Shown: in pieces, positions 1-8,189 of the stretch
Position numbering within the stretch: the stretch's first letter is position 1
How the letters are laid out: every line of letters starts with the position of its first letter
From: Fertoeibacter niger
GTDB lineage: Bacteria; Pseudomonadota; Alphaproteobacteria; Rhodobacterales; Rhodobacteraceae
DNA length: 64,000 bases
NCBI RefSeq assembly: GCF_009380135.2
Contig: NZ_WHUT02000002.1
Coordinates: 124,001 to 188,000, forward strand
Reading direction: 5' to 3'
The notes under the pieces: model-generated
Told to the model about the DNA's origin: nothing
The model's database searches: none
What the model saw: the letters and a program-made list of their open reading frames with translations, nothing else
Translations under genes and position numbers: made by a program

Positions 1-1
1 G

Positions 2-637
2 GCCATCCCCGCCCTGCATGCCGCCCATGCCGAGGGGCTGGTGGATGCGGTGGACGGGTTCTGCGAGGGCATCGCCTTTTCCCCCGCCCAGATCGCCCGG
101 GTCTTTGCGGTGGCGCAAAGCCTTGGCCTGCCGGTGAAACTGCATGCGGAACAACTGTCAAACCTGCATGGCGCGGCGCTAGCCGCCCGGCATGGCGCGC
201 TGTCCGCCGACCATCTGGAATATCTGGATGCCGATGGCGCTGCGGCCATGGCCGATGCTGGCACGGTGGCGGTGATCCTGCCCGGGGCCTTTTATGCCAT
301 CCGCGAAACGCGGCTGCCCCCGATCCAGCTTTTGCGCGACCATGACGTGCCGATGGCCGTCGCCACCGATTGCAACCCCGGCACATCGCCCATGACCTCG
401 CTGTGCCTTGCGATGAACATGGCCTGCACCCTGTTCCGCCTGACACCGGAAGAGGCTTTGCTGGGAACCACCACCCATGCCGCCCGCGCTCTGGGTCTGC
501 CGGACCGGGGCAGCATCGCCCCCGGCCAGCGCGCCGATCTGGCCATCTGGCAGGCCAGCCACCCTGCCGAACTGGCCTACCGCATCGGCCCCACCCCGCT
601 TCATTCCCGCATATTCGGAGGCCGTCTTGACGCCTGA
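2..637 (+). CDS. hutI: Imidazolonepropionase, C-terminal part (5' end outside window)
   Basis: Third enzyme of histidine degradation: opens the ring of 4-imidazolone-5-propionate to give N-formimino-glutamate, in the cytoplasm. The reading frame is open from base 2, giving 211 residues, about half of a normal HutI (around 400), so the gene is cut by the window edge and not necessarily truncated in the genome. Amidohydrolase features are visible: KLHAEQLSN with a metal-binding His, a later SADHLEYLD, and [11 protein letters not shown] near the C-terminus with the metal-binding Asp. The last 11 bases overlap hutH, so the two are translationally coupled in a hut operon. Identification is firm. 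Confidence 0.95.
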   Translation, partial: AIPALHAAHAEGLVDAVDGFCEGIAFSPAQIARVFAVAQSLGLPVKLHAEQLSNLHGAALAARHGALSADHLEYLDADGAAAMADAGTVAVILPGAFYAIRETRLPPIQLLRDHDVPMAVATDCNPGTSPMTSLCLAMNMACTLFRLTPEEALLGTTTHAARALGLPDRGSIAPGQRADLAIWQASHPAELAYRIGPTPLHSRIFGGRLDA

Positions 638-2162
638 GATCCTCACCCCCGGCGAAACCAGCCTTGCGCAGCTGGAACGCCTTTACCGCAGCGAAGCCCC
701 CGCCACACTTGCCGCCGCGGCCCGCCCCGGCGTCGAGGCTGCTGCGGCCCGGATCGCCCAAGCCGCCGCCGGTGACGCCGCCGTTTACGGGGTGAACACC
801 GGCTTTGGCAAACTCGCCAGCCTGAAGATCGCGGCGAAAGACACCGCCACCCTGCAACGCAACCTGATCCTGTCGCATTGCTGCGGCGTGGGCGATCCGA
901 TGCCCCGGCCCGTCGCCCGGCTGATGATGGCGCTGAAGCTGCTGTCGCTGGGCCGTGGCGCGTCCGGCGTGCGCTGGGACATCATCGCGCTGCTGGAAGG
1001 GATGCTGGCCCGCGGCGTCACCCCCGTGATCCCCGCGCAAGGCTCGGTCGGGGCCTCGGGCGACCTTGCCCCCCTGGCCCATATGGCCGCCACGATGATC
1101 GGCGCGGGCATGGCGGAGTATGAGGGCCACAGCATGCCTTCGGCCGAGGCGCTGGCCCGCGCTGGCCTCACCCCCGTTACCCTCGGCCCGAAAGAGGGGC
1201 TTGCGCTGATCAACGGCACGCAGTTCTGCACCGCCTATGCGCTGGCCGCGTTGTTCGACGGCTGGCGCGCGGCGCAATCCGCGCTGGTCACAAGCGCGCT
1301 TTCCACCGACGCGATCATGGGCTCCACCGCACCGCTTCACCCCCAGATCCACGCCCTGCGCGGCCACAAGGGCCAGATCGAGGCCGCAGCCGCCCTGCGC
1401 GCGCTGCTTGACGGGTCGGAAATCCGCGAAAGCCATCGCGACGGTGACAGCCGCGTGCAAGACCCCTATTGCATCCGCTGCCAGCCGCAGGTGACGGGCG
1501 CCGCGATGGATGTGTTGCGCATGGCCGCCGCCACGCTGGAGGTCGAGGCGAATGCCGCCACCGACAACCCGCTGGTGCTGACCGATGGCGGCATCGTCTC
1601 GGGCGGCAATTTCCACGCCGAACCCGTGGGTTTTGCCGCCGACATGATGGCGCTGGCGATCAGTGAAATCGGAGCCATCGCGCAGCGCCGCGTGGCCCTG
1701 ATGGTGGACCCGACGCTCAGCTTCGACCTGCCGCCGTTCCTGACGCCGAACCCCGGCCTCAACTCCGGCCTGATGATCGCCGAAGTGACCACGGCGGCCC
1801 TGATGAGCGAGAACAAGCACCTCGCCACCCCCACCGTCACCGACAGCACCCCCACCTCCGCCAATCAGGAGGATCACGTTTCCATGGCCGCCCATGGCGC
1901 CCGCCGCCTTGGCCGCATGGTGGCGAACCTGAACATGATCCTCGGGGTCGAGGCGATCTGCGCCGCGCAGGGCATCGACTTCCGCGCGCCACTCGCCACC
2001 TCCGCACCGCTGCAACGTGTGGTCACCCGGCTGCGGCAAGACGTGGCCACGCTGGGCGAAGACCGCTACCTCGCCCCCGACCTCGAATCCGCCGCCCGCC
2101 TGATTGCCAGCGGCGCGCTGACCGAGGCCGCAGCATCGCCCCTTCCCATTCTCAGTTTCTGA
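627..2162 (+). CDS. hutH: Histidine ammonia-lyase
   Basis: Deaminates L-histidine to urocanate, the first step of the Hut pathway. It carries the ASGD triad (in [16 protein letters not shown]) that cyclises to the MIO electrophile, and the family motifs NGTQ and PYCIRCQPQ. The frame is open much further upstream (to 477), but that part is out-of-frame hutI sequence. The chosen start is TTG at 627 because GGAGG lies five bases before it and it gives 511 residues, the usual HutH length, beginning [11 protein letters not shown]. It overlaps hutI by 11 bases. The last codons and the stop coincide with a dispersed repeat box (2147-2168), so the extreme C-terminus may be repeat-derived. Confidence 0.96.
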   Translation: MTPEILTPGETSLAQLERLYRSEAPATLAAAARPGVEAAAARIAQAAAGDAAVYGVNTGFGKLASLKIAAKDTATLQRNLILSHCCGVGDPMPRPVARLMMALKLLSLGRGASGVRWDIIALLEGMLARGVTPVIPAQGSVGASGDLAPLAHMAATMIGAGMAEYEGHSMPSAEALARAGLTPVTLGPKEGLALINGTQFCTAYALAALFDGWRAAQSALVTSALSTDAIMGSTAPLHPQIHALRGHKGQIEAAAALRALLDGSEIRESHRDGDSRVQDPYCIRCQPQVTGAAMDVLRMAAATLEVEANAATDNPLVLTDGGIVSGGNFHAEPVGFAADMMALAISEIGAIAQRRVALMVDPTLSFDLPPFLTPNPGLNSGLMIAEVTTAALMSENKHLATPTVTDSTPTSANQEDHVSMAAHGARRLGRMVANLNMILGVEAICAAQGIDFRAPLATSAPLQRVVTRLRQDVATLGEDRYLAPDLESAARLIASGALTEAAASPLPILSF

Positions 2163-2198
2163 ATATCCCGCGGGGGTCCGGGGGCGCGAAGCCCCCGG
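2147..2198. repeat. Dispersed box plus G/C hairpin at the end of hutH
   Basis: Read on the minus strand, this begins GGATATTCAG and ends GAGAATG (2147-2168), one of seven similar boxes in the window. Next to it is a perfect 8-bp hairpin, CCGGGGGC (2178-2185) and GCCCCCGG (2191-2198) with a 5-base loop. The box supplies the final codons and stop of hutH. The hairpin lies between hutH and hutU and may stabilise or modulate the mRNA; there is no T-run, so a strong terminator is unlikely. Confidence 0.55.
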
Positions 2199-2226
2199 CT
2201 CTTCCACCTGCCAACCGAGGAACGCC

Positions 2227-3906
2227 ATGACCCGCCACAACACCCGCGACATCTACCCCGCCACCGGCACCGACATCACCGCGAAATCCTGGCTTACCGA
2301 GGCCCCGATGCGGATGCTGATGAACAACCTGCACCCCGACGTGGCCGAAAACCCGCACGAGCTGGTGGTTTACGGCGGCATCGGCCGCGCCGCCCGCACA
2401 TGGGAGGATTTCGACAAGATCGTCGCCACGCTGAAAACCCTGAACGACGACGAGACTCTGCTGGTGCAATCGGGCAAACCCGTGGGCGTGTTCCGCACCC
2501 ACAAGGACGCGCCGCGCGTGCTGATCGCCAATTCCAACCTGGTGCCGCATTGGGCGACATGGGATCATTTCAACGAACTGGATAAGAAGGGCCTCGCGAT
2601 GTATGGCCAGATGACCGCCGGGTCATGGATCTACATCGGCACGCAGGGCATCGTGCAGGGCACCTATGAAACCTTTGCCGAGGCCGGTCGCCAGCATTAC
2701 CATGGCAACCTCAAGGGCCGCTGGATCCTGACCGGCGGTCTGGGCGGCATGGGCGGCGCACAGCCGCTGGCCGCCGTGATGGCCGGGGCCTGCTGTCTGG
2801 CGGTGGAATGCGACGAGACGCGGATCGATTTCCGCATCCGCACCCGCTATGTCGATGCCAAGGCGCACAGCCTGGACGAAGCCCTTGGCATGATTGCCGA
2901 ATGGACGGCAAAGGGCGAGGCGAAATCGGTGGGCCTTCTGGGCAATGCGGCCGACATCTTCCCGCAGATTTACGCCCGCATGCAGGCCGGTGGCCCCCGC
3001 CCCGACATCGTCACCGACCAGACCTCGGCGCATGACCCGCTGAACGGCTATCTGCCGCAGGGCTGGACCGTGGAACAGGCCCGCGCCGCCCGCGAGACCG
3101 ATCCGAAATCGGTCGAACGCGCCGCCCGCGCCTCGATGCGAACCCATGTGGCCGCCATGGTCGATTTCTGGAATGCGGGCGTCCCCACGCTGGACTATGG
3201 CAACAACATCCGGCAGGTCGCGCAGGATGAGGGGCTGGAAAACGCCTTCGCCTTCCCCGGTTTCGTGCCCGCCTATATCCGCCCGCTGTTCTGCAAGGGC
3301 ATCGGCCCGTTCCGCTGGTGCGCGCTGTCGGGCGACCCGGAAGACATCTACAAGACCGACGCCGCGATGAAGAAACTGTTCCCCGACAACGCCCATCTGC
3401 ACAACTGGCTGGACATGGCGCGCGACCGCATCGCGTTTCAGGGCCTGCCCGCCCGCATCTGCTGGATCGGGCTGGGCGACCGGCACAAGGCGGGGCTGAT
3501 GTTCAACGAAATGGTCCGCTCGGGTGAACTCAAGGCGCCGGTGGTGATCGGGCGTGACCACCTCGATTCAGGCTCGGTCGCCTCGCCCAACCGCGAGACG
3601 GAAGCCATGAAGGACGGCTCCGATGCCGTGTCGGACTGGCCGCTGCTGAATGCGCTGCTCAACACCGCGTCGGGGGCCACATGGGTCAGCCTGCATCACG
3701 GCGGCGGCGTGGGCATGGGGTTCAGCCAGCATTCCGGCATGGTGATCTGCGCCGATGGCACCGATGACGCCGCCCGCCGTATCCACAATGTGCTTTGGAA
3801 CGACCCGGCCACCGGCGTCATGCGCCACGCCGACGCAGGATATGACGTGGCGCTGGACTGCGCGCGCGAACATGATCTGCGCCTTCCCGGCATCTTGGGC
3901 AACTGA
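2227..3906 (+). CDS. hutU: Urocanate hydratase
   Basis: Converts urocanate to 4-imidazolone-5-propionate using tightly bound NAD+ as electrophile. At 559 residues it has normal family length. Recognisable stretches include [14 protein letters not shown] (the dinucleotide-binding glycine-rich region), [17 protein letters not shown] and the C-terminal [21 protein letters not shown] lies about seven bases before the ATG. It is 64 bases downstream of hutH on the same strand; the order hutI-hutH-hutU fits one operon. Gene order and motifs leave little doubt. Confidence 0.97.
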   Translation: MTRHNTRDIYPATGTDITAKSWLTEAPMRMLMNNLHPDVAENPHELVVYGGIGRAARTWEDFDKIVATLKTLNDDETLLVQSGKPVGVFRTHKDAPRVLIANSNLVPHWATWDHFNELDKKGLAMYGQMTAGSWIYIGTQGIVQGTYETFAEAGRQHYHGNLKGRWILTGGLGGMGGAQPLAAVMAGACCLAVECDETRIDFRIRTRYVDAKAHSLDEALGMIAEWTAKGEAKSVGLLGNAADIFPQIYARMQAGGPRPDIVTDQTSAHDPLNGYLPQGWTVEQARAARETDPKSVERAARASMRTHVAAMVDFWNAGVPTLDYGNNIRQVAQDEGLENAFAFPGFVPAYIRPLFCKGIGPFRWCALSGDPEDIYKTDAAMKKLFPDNAHLHNWLDMARDRIAFQGLPARICWIGLGDRHKAGLMFNEMVRSGELKAPVVIGRDHLDSGSVASPNRETEAMKDGSDAVSDWPLLNALLNTASGATWVSLHHGGGVGMGFSQHSGMVICADGTDDAARRIHNVLWNDPATGVMRHADAGYDVALDCAREHDLRLPGILGN

Positions 3907-3955
3907 CGCCCGACCATCGCTCCACGGCACCACAGCAAGTCTTCGCGAGTGCCGT

Positions 3956-4071
3956 CATTCACACTGGTAAAGATATCCAAGGGGGTGATGAGCGATAAGA
4001 AACTCTCCAGTGGAGAGTTACCGCGAAGAACGCCCGGCCACTGGCCGGGCTGGGGGGGCAGTCAGCCCCCC
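3956..4071. terminator. Repeat box and three stacked perfect hairpins between hutU and the P450 gene
   Basis: This convergent intergenic stretch holds a dispersed box on the minus strand (3956-3978, GGATATCTTTACCAG), then three separate perfect inverted repeats: AACTCTCCA/TGGAGAGTT (4001-4019), GCCCGGCCA/TGGCCGGGC (4032-4050) and GGGGGGC/GCCCCCC (4053-4071). The position between the 3' ends of hutU and the P450 gene suggests bidirectional termination. None has a long T-run, so this is inferred from location and stem strength. Confidence 0.5.
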
Positions 4072-4081
4072 GGCTCTGGCA

Positions 4082-5452
4082 CTAGGCGCGCGTCTGGCGT
4101 CGCGCCACATCCAGCCAGATGCCATCCTTCGCGCGCACCGTCAGATGTGCCACCGGCACCGGCTCGCGCACCGCCACCCGCGTGAACCGGAACCCGCGCG
4201 CCAGCAGCGCCAGCAGCAAAACCCCTTCAACCATGGCGAAACCCGCCCCGGTGCAGACGCGCGGCCCGGCAGAAAACGGGATATAGGCATCGCGCGCGCA
4301 GGCGCGGCCTTCCTCGGTCTGCCAGCGGCCCGGGTCGAACTCATCGGGGCGCGGCCACAGCCGTTCATGCCTGTGCAGGTGCCAGGGCGACAGCACCACC
4401 TGCGCGCCGGGGGCAACCTTGCGGTCGCGCATCTGCTCAGTCGCGGTGTTCTCGCGCACCATCATCGGCACGGGGGGGTAAAGCCGCAGCACCTCGCGGA
4501 ACACGTCGCGGGTGTATTTCAGCCGCGACAGCGCGCTGAAATCAGGGGCATCGCCCAGGGTTGCCGCCTCTGCCGCCACGCGGTCCTGCACCTCGGGGTA
4601 AAGCGCCAGCAGATACAGCGCCCAGGCCAGCGCCGAGGCGCTGGTTTCATGCCCGGCCAGAAAGAAGATTGCCACCTGATCGACCATTTCCTCGGTGCCG
4701 AACCTTTGGCCAGTCAGCGGGTCGGGCGTCGTCATGATCTTGGTGGCCAGATCATCGGGCGCGGTGCCTGCGGCAATCTCTGCCGCCCGCGCCTCGCACA
4801 GCCGGCGGATCAGCGCGCGGATCGAGCGGGCGGTTTGCCTGGTGCGGCGGCGGTGGAAACGCGGCATCCAGCGCGGCAGGGGCAGGAAGGCGGCCAGATT
4901 CAGAATGGGCTGGCTGCGCTGGTAATCGCGGAATTCGGTAAAGACGGCCGAGGCGACCTCATGCTCGATCGGAATCGAAAACAGCGTGCGAAAGATCACA
5001 TCCGCCGCGGCATGGCTCATCTCGGCCTCCACCTCCACCAGACCAAGCGGCTGGCGGCCAACGGCCGCCTGCCCCGCCGCAAGGATCGCGGGGAATGTGT
5101 CACGCAGACGGCCCCCCTCGAAGGCCGGGTCGATGATGCGGCGCTGGCGCTTCCATTCCTCGCCATTGGTCACGAAGACCGACCGGCCCAGCAGGGGCCG
5201 CAGCCCCTCGCCGATACGGCCCGACTTGGGGAAATCATCGGGCCGTTCCTGCAAGACGCGGCGCACAAGGGCCGGGTCGTTGCACAGATAGCTGCGAAAG
5301 AACGGTGTGCGGAATTCGGCCATCCAGGCCCGGTAAAGCCGCTGCGGCTGCGCCGACAATACATCCGCCCGGAACAGCCGCACATAGCGCCACAGCGACA
5401 CACGGTCGGCGCGCGGCACGGGTTTGGGGGGCAGCGGATGGGGGGGCGTCAT
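4082..5452 (-). CDS. Cytochrome P450 monooxygenase
   Basis: Haem-thiolate monooxygenase of 456 residues. The I-helix oxygen-binding motif AGHETSAS is at 266-273, the ExxR pair is E320/R323, and the haem-binding loop FSAGPRVCTG carries the axial cysteine at about C400. There is no obvious N-terminal membrane anchor, so it is probably soluble and depends on separate redox partners, none of which is encoded nearby. It is translationally coupled (ATGA overlap) to the upstream hydrolase-like gene. The substrate cannot be read from sequence; fatty-acid, terpenoid or carotenoid oxidation are all possible. Confidence 0.93.
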   Translation of the reverse strand: MTPPHPLPPKPVPRADRVSLWRYVRLFRADVLSAQPQRLYRAWMAEFRTPFFRSYLCNDPALVRRVLQERPDDFPKSGRIGEGLRPLLGRSVFVTNGEEWKRQRRIIDPAFEGGRLRDTFPAILAAGQAAVGRQPLGLVEVEAEMSHAAADVIFRTLFSIPIEHEVASAVFTEFRDYQRSQPILNLAAFLPLPRWMPRFHRRRTRQTARSIRALIRRLCEARAAEIAAGTAPDDLATKIMTTPDPLTGQRFGTEEMVDQVAIFFLAGHETSASALAWALYLLALYPEVQDRVAAEAATLGDAPDFSALSRLKYTRDVFREVLRLYPPVPMMVRENTATEQMRDRKVAPGAQVVLSPWHLHRHERLWPRPDEFDPGRWQTEEGRACARDAYIPFSAGPRVCTGAGFAMVEGVLLLALLARGFRFTRVAVREPVPVAHLTVRAKDGIWLDVARRQTRA

Positions 5453-6780
5453 GCCGCCCTGCTTACATACCCCGAAACCGCCCGGTCAATCCGGCTTTTC
5501 GACGGGGCGCGGCCCGCATAGCGCAGGGCCAGCGGCATGGGCCCGGCGGTGATGCGGAAATAGTCATAGTCCCTTGGCCGGTCAAACGCGCAAAGATACT
5601 GAAAATGCAGCCGGAAGAACCGCCAGCGCAACGCCTTCCACCGCGCGGGCGACAGGCTTTGCGTGAACGCGGCCGAGATCACAAGCGGCCAGCGTTTGCC
5701 CGGGGGCGCACAGCCCGACACCGCCACCGGATCGCACAGTGCAAAGGCGCAGCCATCGCCGGGGGCGGTGACATCCACCCAGGTCAGTTCGTCCCGCGCG
5801 GCCAGATAATGCAGGTCGGCGCGCAGCCGGGTGGCATCGGGCAGGAACGATACCATCGGCACCACCTGCCCCAGCGTCAGCAGCGCCAGCGCCGGGCGGC
5901 GGGCAGGCAAGCCCGCGCGGATGGCATCGGCAAGCACCGACACCGCGATATGCGCGCCGGATGAATGGCCGACCACCAGCACCTCGTCATAATCGCCGTG
6001 CAGCGCCTGGGTGATCTGGGCAGTGAAGGCGGCCATCCGCGCCTCCATCTCGGGGGTGTTGGCGCCCATGGTGCGGGCGGCATAGGAATAATCATGCATC
6101 AGGTAATAGGCCATGAACCGGCCATCCTGCCTGCGGAACCAGCGCAGCATCAGCCCGGCCACCGCCAGCCCCGCCAGAACGCCAAAGGCCAGACCCGCAA
6201 CTGCTGGCAGGCCCAGCCAGCCCAGCCCCAGCCCCAAAAGCCCCCCAGCCCCCCAGCCGGTCAGGCAGGCCACGGCAAGTTGCCCAACCAGCATCACGAT
6301 CGGGTAAAGCGCCGCGATGATCGGCCCCTTGCGCAGCCGCATCAGCCTGAACAGCGCCCCCGACCCGATATAGGCCCAGGCGGTGCGCGCCAGTTCCAGA
6401 TAGGTCTGCGCGATATTTGGCTGCATCGAGCCCCTCACGATGTCAGACCAGACCAGCACCTCGACATCGGCCTCGGTCGCCTGACCCTCCATCTCGGCAG
6501 TCACGCGCCAGCCATAGGGGCCTTTCACCTTTTTCGGCGTCAGGGCCAGATCATAGCCGGATACCGCCGCCTGTGCCGCCGCCTCCTTGCGGTAAAGCTC
6601 GCGGTAGCGGCGGGGGTGGAACGGATCATAGCCGGGAATGTAGAACACCCGCCGCCGGAACGGACGGCCACCGCCACCCATCGCTGCCGCAGCGGGATGT
6701 GGAGCGGGCGGTGCGTCGTCGGTCTGCGGCATGGCGTTCATCCTGCGGGCCAGCATCAAGGTTCGCATCCTGTGCGGCAA
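5449..6780 (-). CDS. Membrane protein with alpha/beta-hydrolase-like region
   Basis: I do not recognise a named family. The protein (up to 443 residues) has an N-terminal soluble part with FYIPGYDPFHPRRY, then two or more hydrophobic segments around residues 155-210 (IIAALYPIVMLVGQLAV, LAGLAVAGLML), then a soluble part with VLVVGHSSGAHIAVSVLAD, which matches the GxSxG nucleophile elbow of alpha/beta hydrolases. A serine hydrolase or lipase-like role at the membrane is the inference. The start is uncertain: the frame opens at a TTG (6780), with ATGs at 6768, 6756, 6741 and 6732 and no convincing ribosome-binding site. It ends in an ATGA overlap with the P450 gene, so the two probably act together. 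Confidence 0.75.
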   Translation of the reverse strand: MPHRMRTLMLARRMNAMPQTDDAPPAPHPAAAAMGGGGRPFRRRVFYIPGYDPFHPRRYRELYRKEAAAQAAVSGYDLALTPKKVKGPYGWRVTAEMEGQATEADVEVLVWSDIVRGSMQPNIAQTYLELARTAWAYIGSGALFRLMRLRKGPIIAALYPIVMLVGQLAVACLTGWGAGGLLGLGLGWLGLPAVAGLAFGVLAGLAVAGLMLRWFRRQDGRFMAYYLMHDYSYAARTMGANTPEMEARMAAFTAQITQALHGDYDEVLVVGHSSGAHIAVSVLADAIRAGLPARRPALALLTLGQVVPMVSFLPDATRLRADLHYLAARDELTWVDVTAPGDGCAFALCDPVAVSGCAPPGKRWPLVISAAFTQSLSPARWKALRWRFFRLHFQYLCAFDRPRDYDYFRITAGPMPLALRYAGRAPSKSRIDRAVSGYVSRAA

Positions 6781-6814
6781 TCACGCACAGAATACGGCAG
6801 GAACATGGGCAAAC

Positions 6815-7567
6815 TTAGCCCAATGCGCCAAGGAAGGGCAATTTTTCCAGCAGGAACCACGAAAACGCGGTGAAAGCGCCCGTCATCAGCGCCAGACCCA
6901 CGACCAGCAGCAGCAGGCCCATCACCCGTTCGATCATCCGCATATGCGGCTTCAGCCGGGTCATCAGGCCCATGGCGCGTTCGATGAACACCGCCGCCAG
7001 AAAGAACGGCACACCCAGCCCCACCGCATAGACCCCCAGCAGCAGTGTGCCGCGTGTCAGGCTGGCCTCGGACGCGGCCAGCGACAGGATCGCGCCCAGT
7101 TGCGGCCCGATGCAGGGCGTCCAGCCGAACGCGAAGGCCAGCCCCAGCACATAGGCCCCCATGGCCGAGCCACCGTGATCGCCCGCATCCACCCGCGCCT
7201 CGCGGTCCAGCAGCGGTATGCGGAACACGCCCAGGAAATGCAGGCCGAACACCGTGACCACGAGCCCCGACGCCTTGGTGAACCAATCCTGATATTGCAG
7301 AAAGAACATGCCGAAGGCCGAGGCGGCAAAGCCCAGGAACAGGAATACCGTCGAAAGCCCCAAGACGAAGAACAGCGCGGGCAGGATGACCCGCCGCCGG
7401 GCTGACGCCTCACCCCGCATGTCGGACATGCTGATGCCACCCATATAGGCCAGATAGGGCGGCACGATAGGCAGCACGCAGGGGCTGAGGAAGGACAGTA
7501 TCCCCCCTGTCAAGGCAATCAGCATGGCCGGCAGCAGCCCCGCGTCGATCAGATCCCATCCGGCCAT
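6815..7567 (-). CDS. ccdA: Cytochrome c biogenesis protein CcdA
   Basis: Integral membrane thiol-disulphide transporter that passes reducing power from cytoplasmic thioredoxin to periplasmic proteins, needed for c-type cytochrome maturation. It has 250 residues with about six membrane segments. The paired cysteines expected of the family are in LSPCVLPIVPPYL (near the N-terminus) and in FGWTPCIGPQLGAIL. Cytochromes made in this organism that would need it include the cytochrome c2 gene in this window. It stands alone on the minus strand, and the downstream hydrolase-like gene starts 34 bases after its stop. Confidence 0.93.
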   Translation of the reverse strand: MAGWDLIDAGLLPAMLIALTGGILSFLSPCVLPIVPPYLAYMGGISMSDMRGEASARRRVILPALFFVLGLSTVFLFLGFAASAFGMFFLQYQDWFTKASGLVVTVFGLHFLGVFRIPLLDREARVDAGDHGGSAMGAYVLGLAFAFGWTPCIGPQLGAILSLAASEASLTRGTLLLGVYAVGLGVPFFLAAVFIERAMGLMTRLKPHMRMIERVMGLLLLVVGLALMTGAFTAFSWFLLEKLPFLGALG

Positions 7568-7729
7568 GCATATCCCCTTTTGAGGATGTCATAGCGGCTT
7601 GGCGGGCATCCGTCACGTTTCAGCGCGTCACATTCGCGTGGCGCGCGGCAGAGGTGGACAAGAGGGCGGCGGCTGGCGTATCGCGGTGGGCGCGTGGCGG
7701 TGCAAGTGGCAGATGTCGGTGCCTGCGGC

Positions 7730-7754
7730 GGGGTATTTTTGCCGGGATGAAAGG
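7730..7754 (+). repeat. Dispersed box upstream of the TusA-like gene
   Basis: GGGGTATTTTTGCCGGGATG followed by AAAGG resembles the boxes at phnK and bchB (GGATATTTTTGCCAG...GAAAG). It immediately precedes, and may supply the ribosome-binding region of, the TusA-like gene. Confidence 0.45.
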
Positions 7755-7761
7755 GGCGGGC

Positions 7762-8004
7762 GTGGCGGACAGGGCTGAGGATGGCGTTGTCGAACTGGAT
7801 TGCGCGGGCCTGCTGTGCCCCCTGCCCGTGCTGAAGGCGCGCAAGCGGCTGCTGGCGATGGCCCCCGGCGCGGTGCTGCATCTGCGCGCGACCGACCCGA
7901 TGGCGGCGATTGATCTGCCACATTTCTGCGCCGGGGCCGGGCATGCGTTTCTGGGGGCCGAGGCCGAGGGCGCGGTGACGCTTTACCGCATCCGTCGCGG
8001 CTGA
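7762..8004 (+). CDS. TusA-family sulphurtransferase-like protein
   Basis: Small cytoplasmic sulphur-carrier-like protein. The signature is LDCAGLLCPLPVLKAR, where the Cys of the CPxP motif would carry the persulphide. In TusA proteins this sulphur is relayed to tRNA thiolation, molybdenum cofactor synthesis or sulphur metabolism. I chose GTG at 7762 (80 residues) because AAAGGGG lies just before it; ATG at 7747 (85 residues) is the alternative and falls inside the repeat box. Its neighbours do not define its partner pathway. Family assignment is firm; specific role is unknown. Confidence 0.85.
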   Translation: MADRAEDGVVELDCAGLLCPLPVLKARKRLLAMAPGAVLHLRATDPMAAIDLPHFCAGAGHAFLGAEAEGAVTLYRIRRG

Positions 8005-8140
8005 GGGCTTGGCGCGGTCCTGCCATTCGGGCGCGCAGGCATGATAGTGAAACCGGCCATACCCTGACAGCAGCCCGATACCGAACCGGCCCGATGCCAA
8101 GACTGGCACAGCGTAGGGTGCCCCGACCCGCTGAAATGCA

Positions 8141-8168
8141 ACATGCCGCGCCCGAAAGCGCGGCATGT
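8141..8168 (-). terminator. Probable rne terminator
   Basis: Perfect 11-bp inverted repeat ACATGCCGCGC (8141-8151) and GCGCGGCATGT (8158-8168) with a 6-base loop, 22 bases after the rne stop codon. On the minus strand it is followed by a T-containing stretch. Because the TusA-like gene converges on it, it may also stop transcription from that side. Confidence 0.7.
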
Positions 8169-8189
8169 CAATGAAAGCGCCAGCCCGGA

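Noticed and set aside
477-626. Upstream extension of the hutH frame
   Set aside because: This is hutI coding sequence in another frame. The TTG at 627 has the ribosome-binding site and gives the family length.
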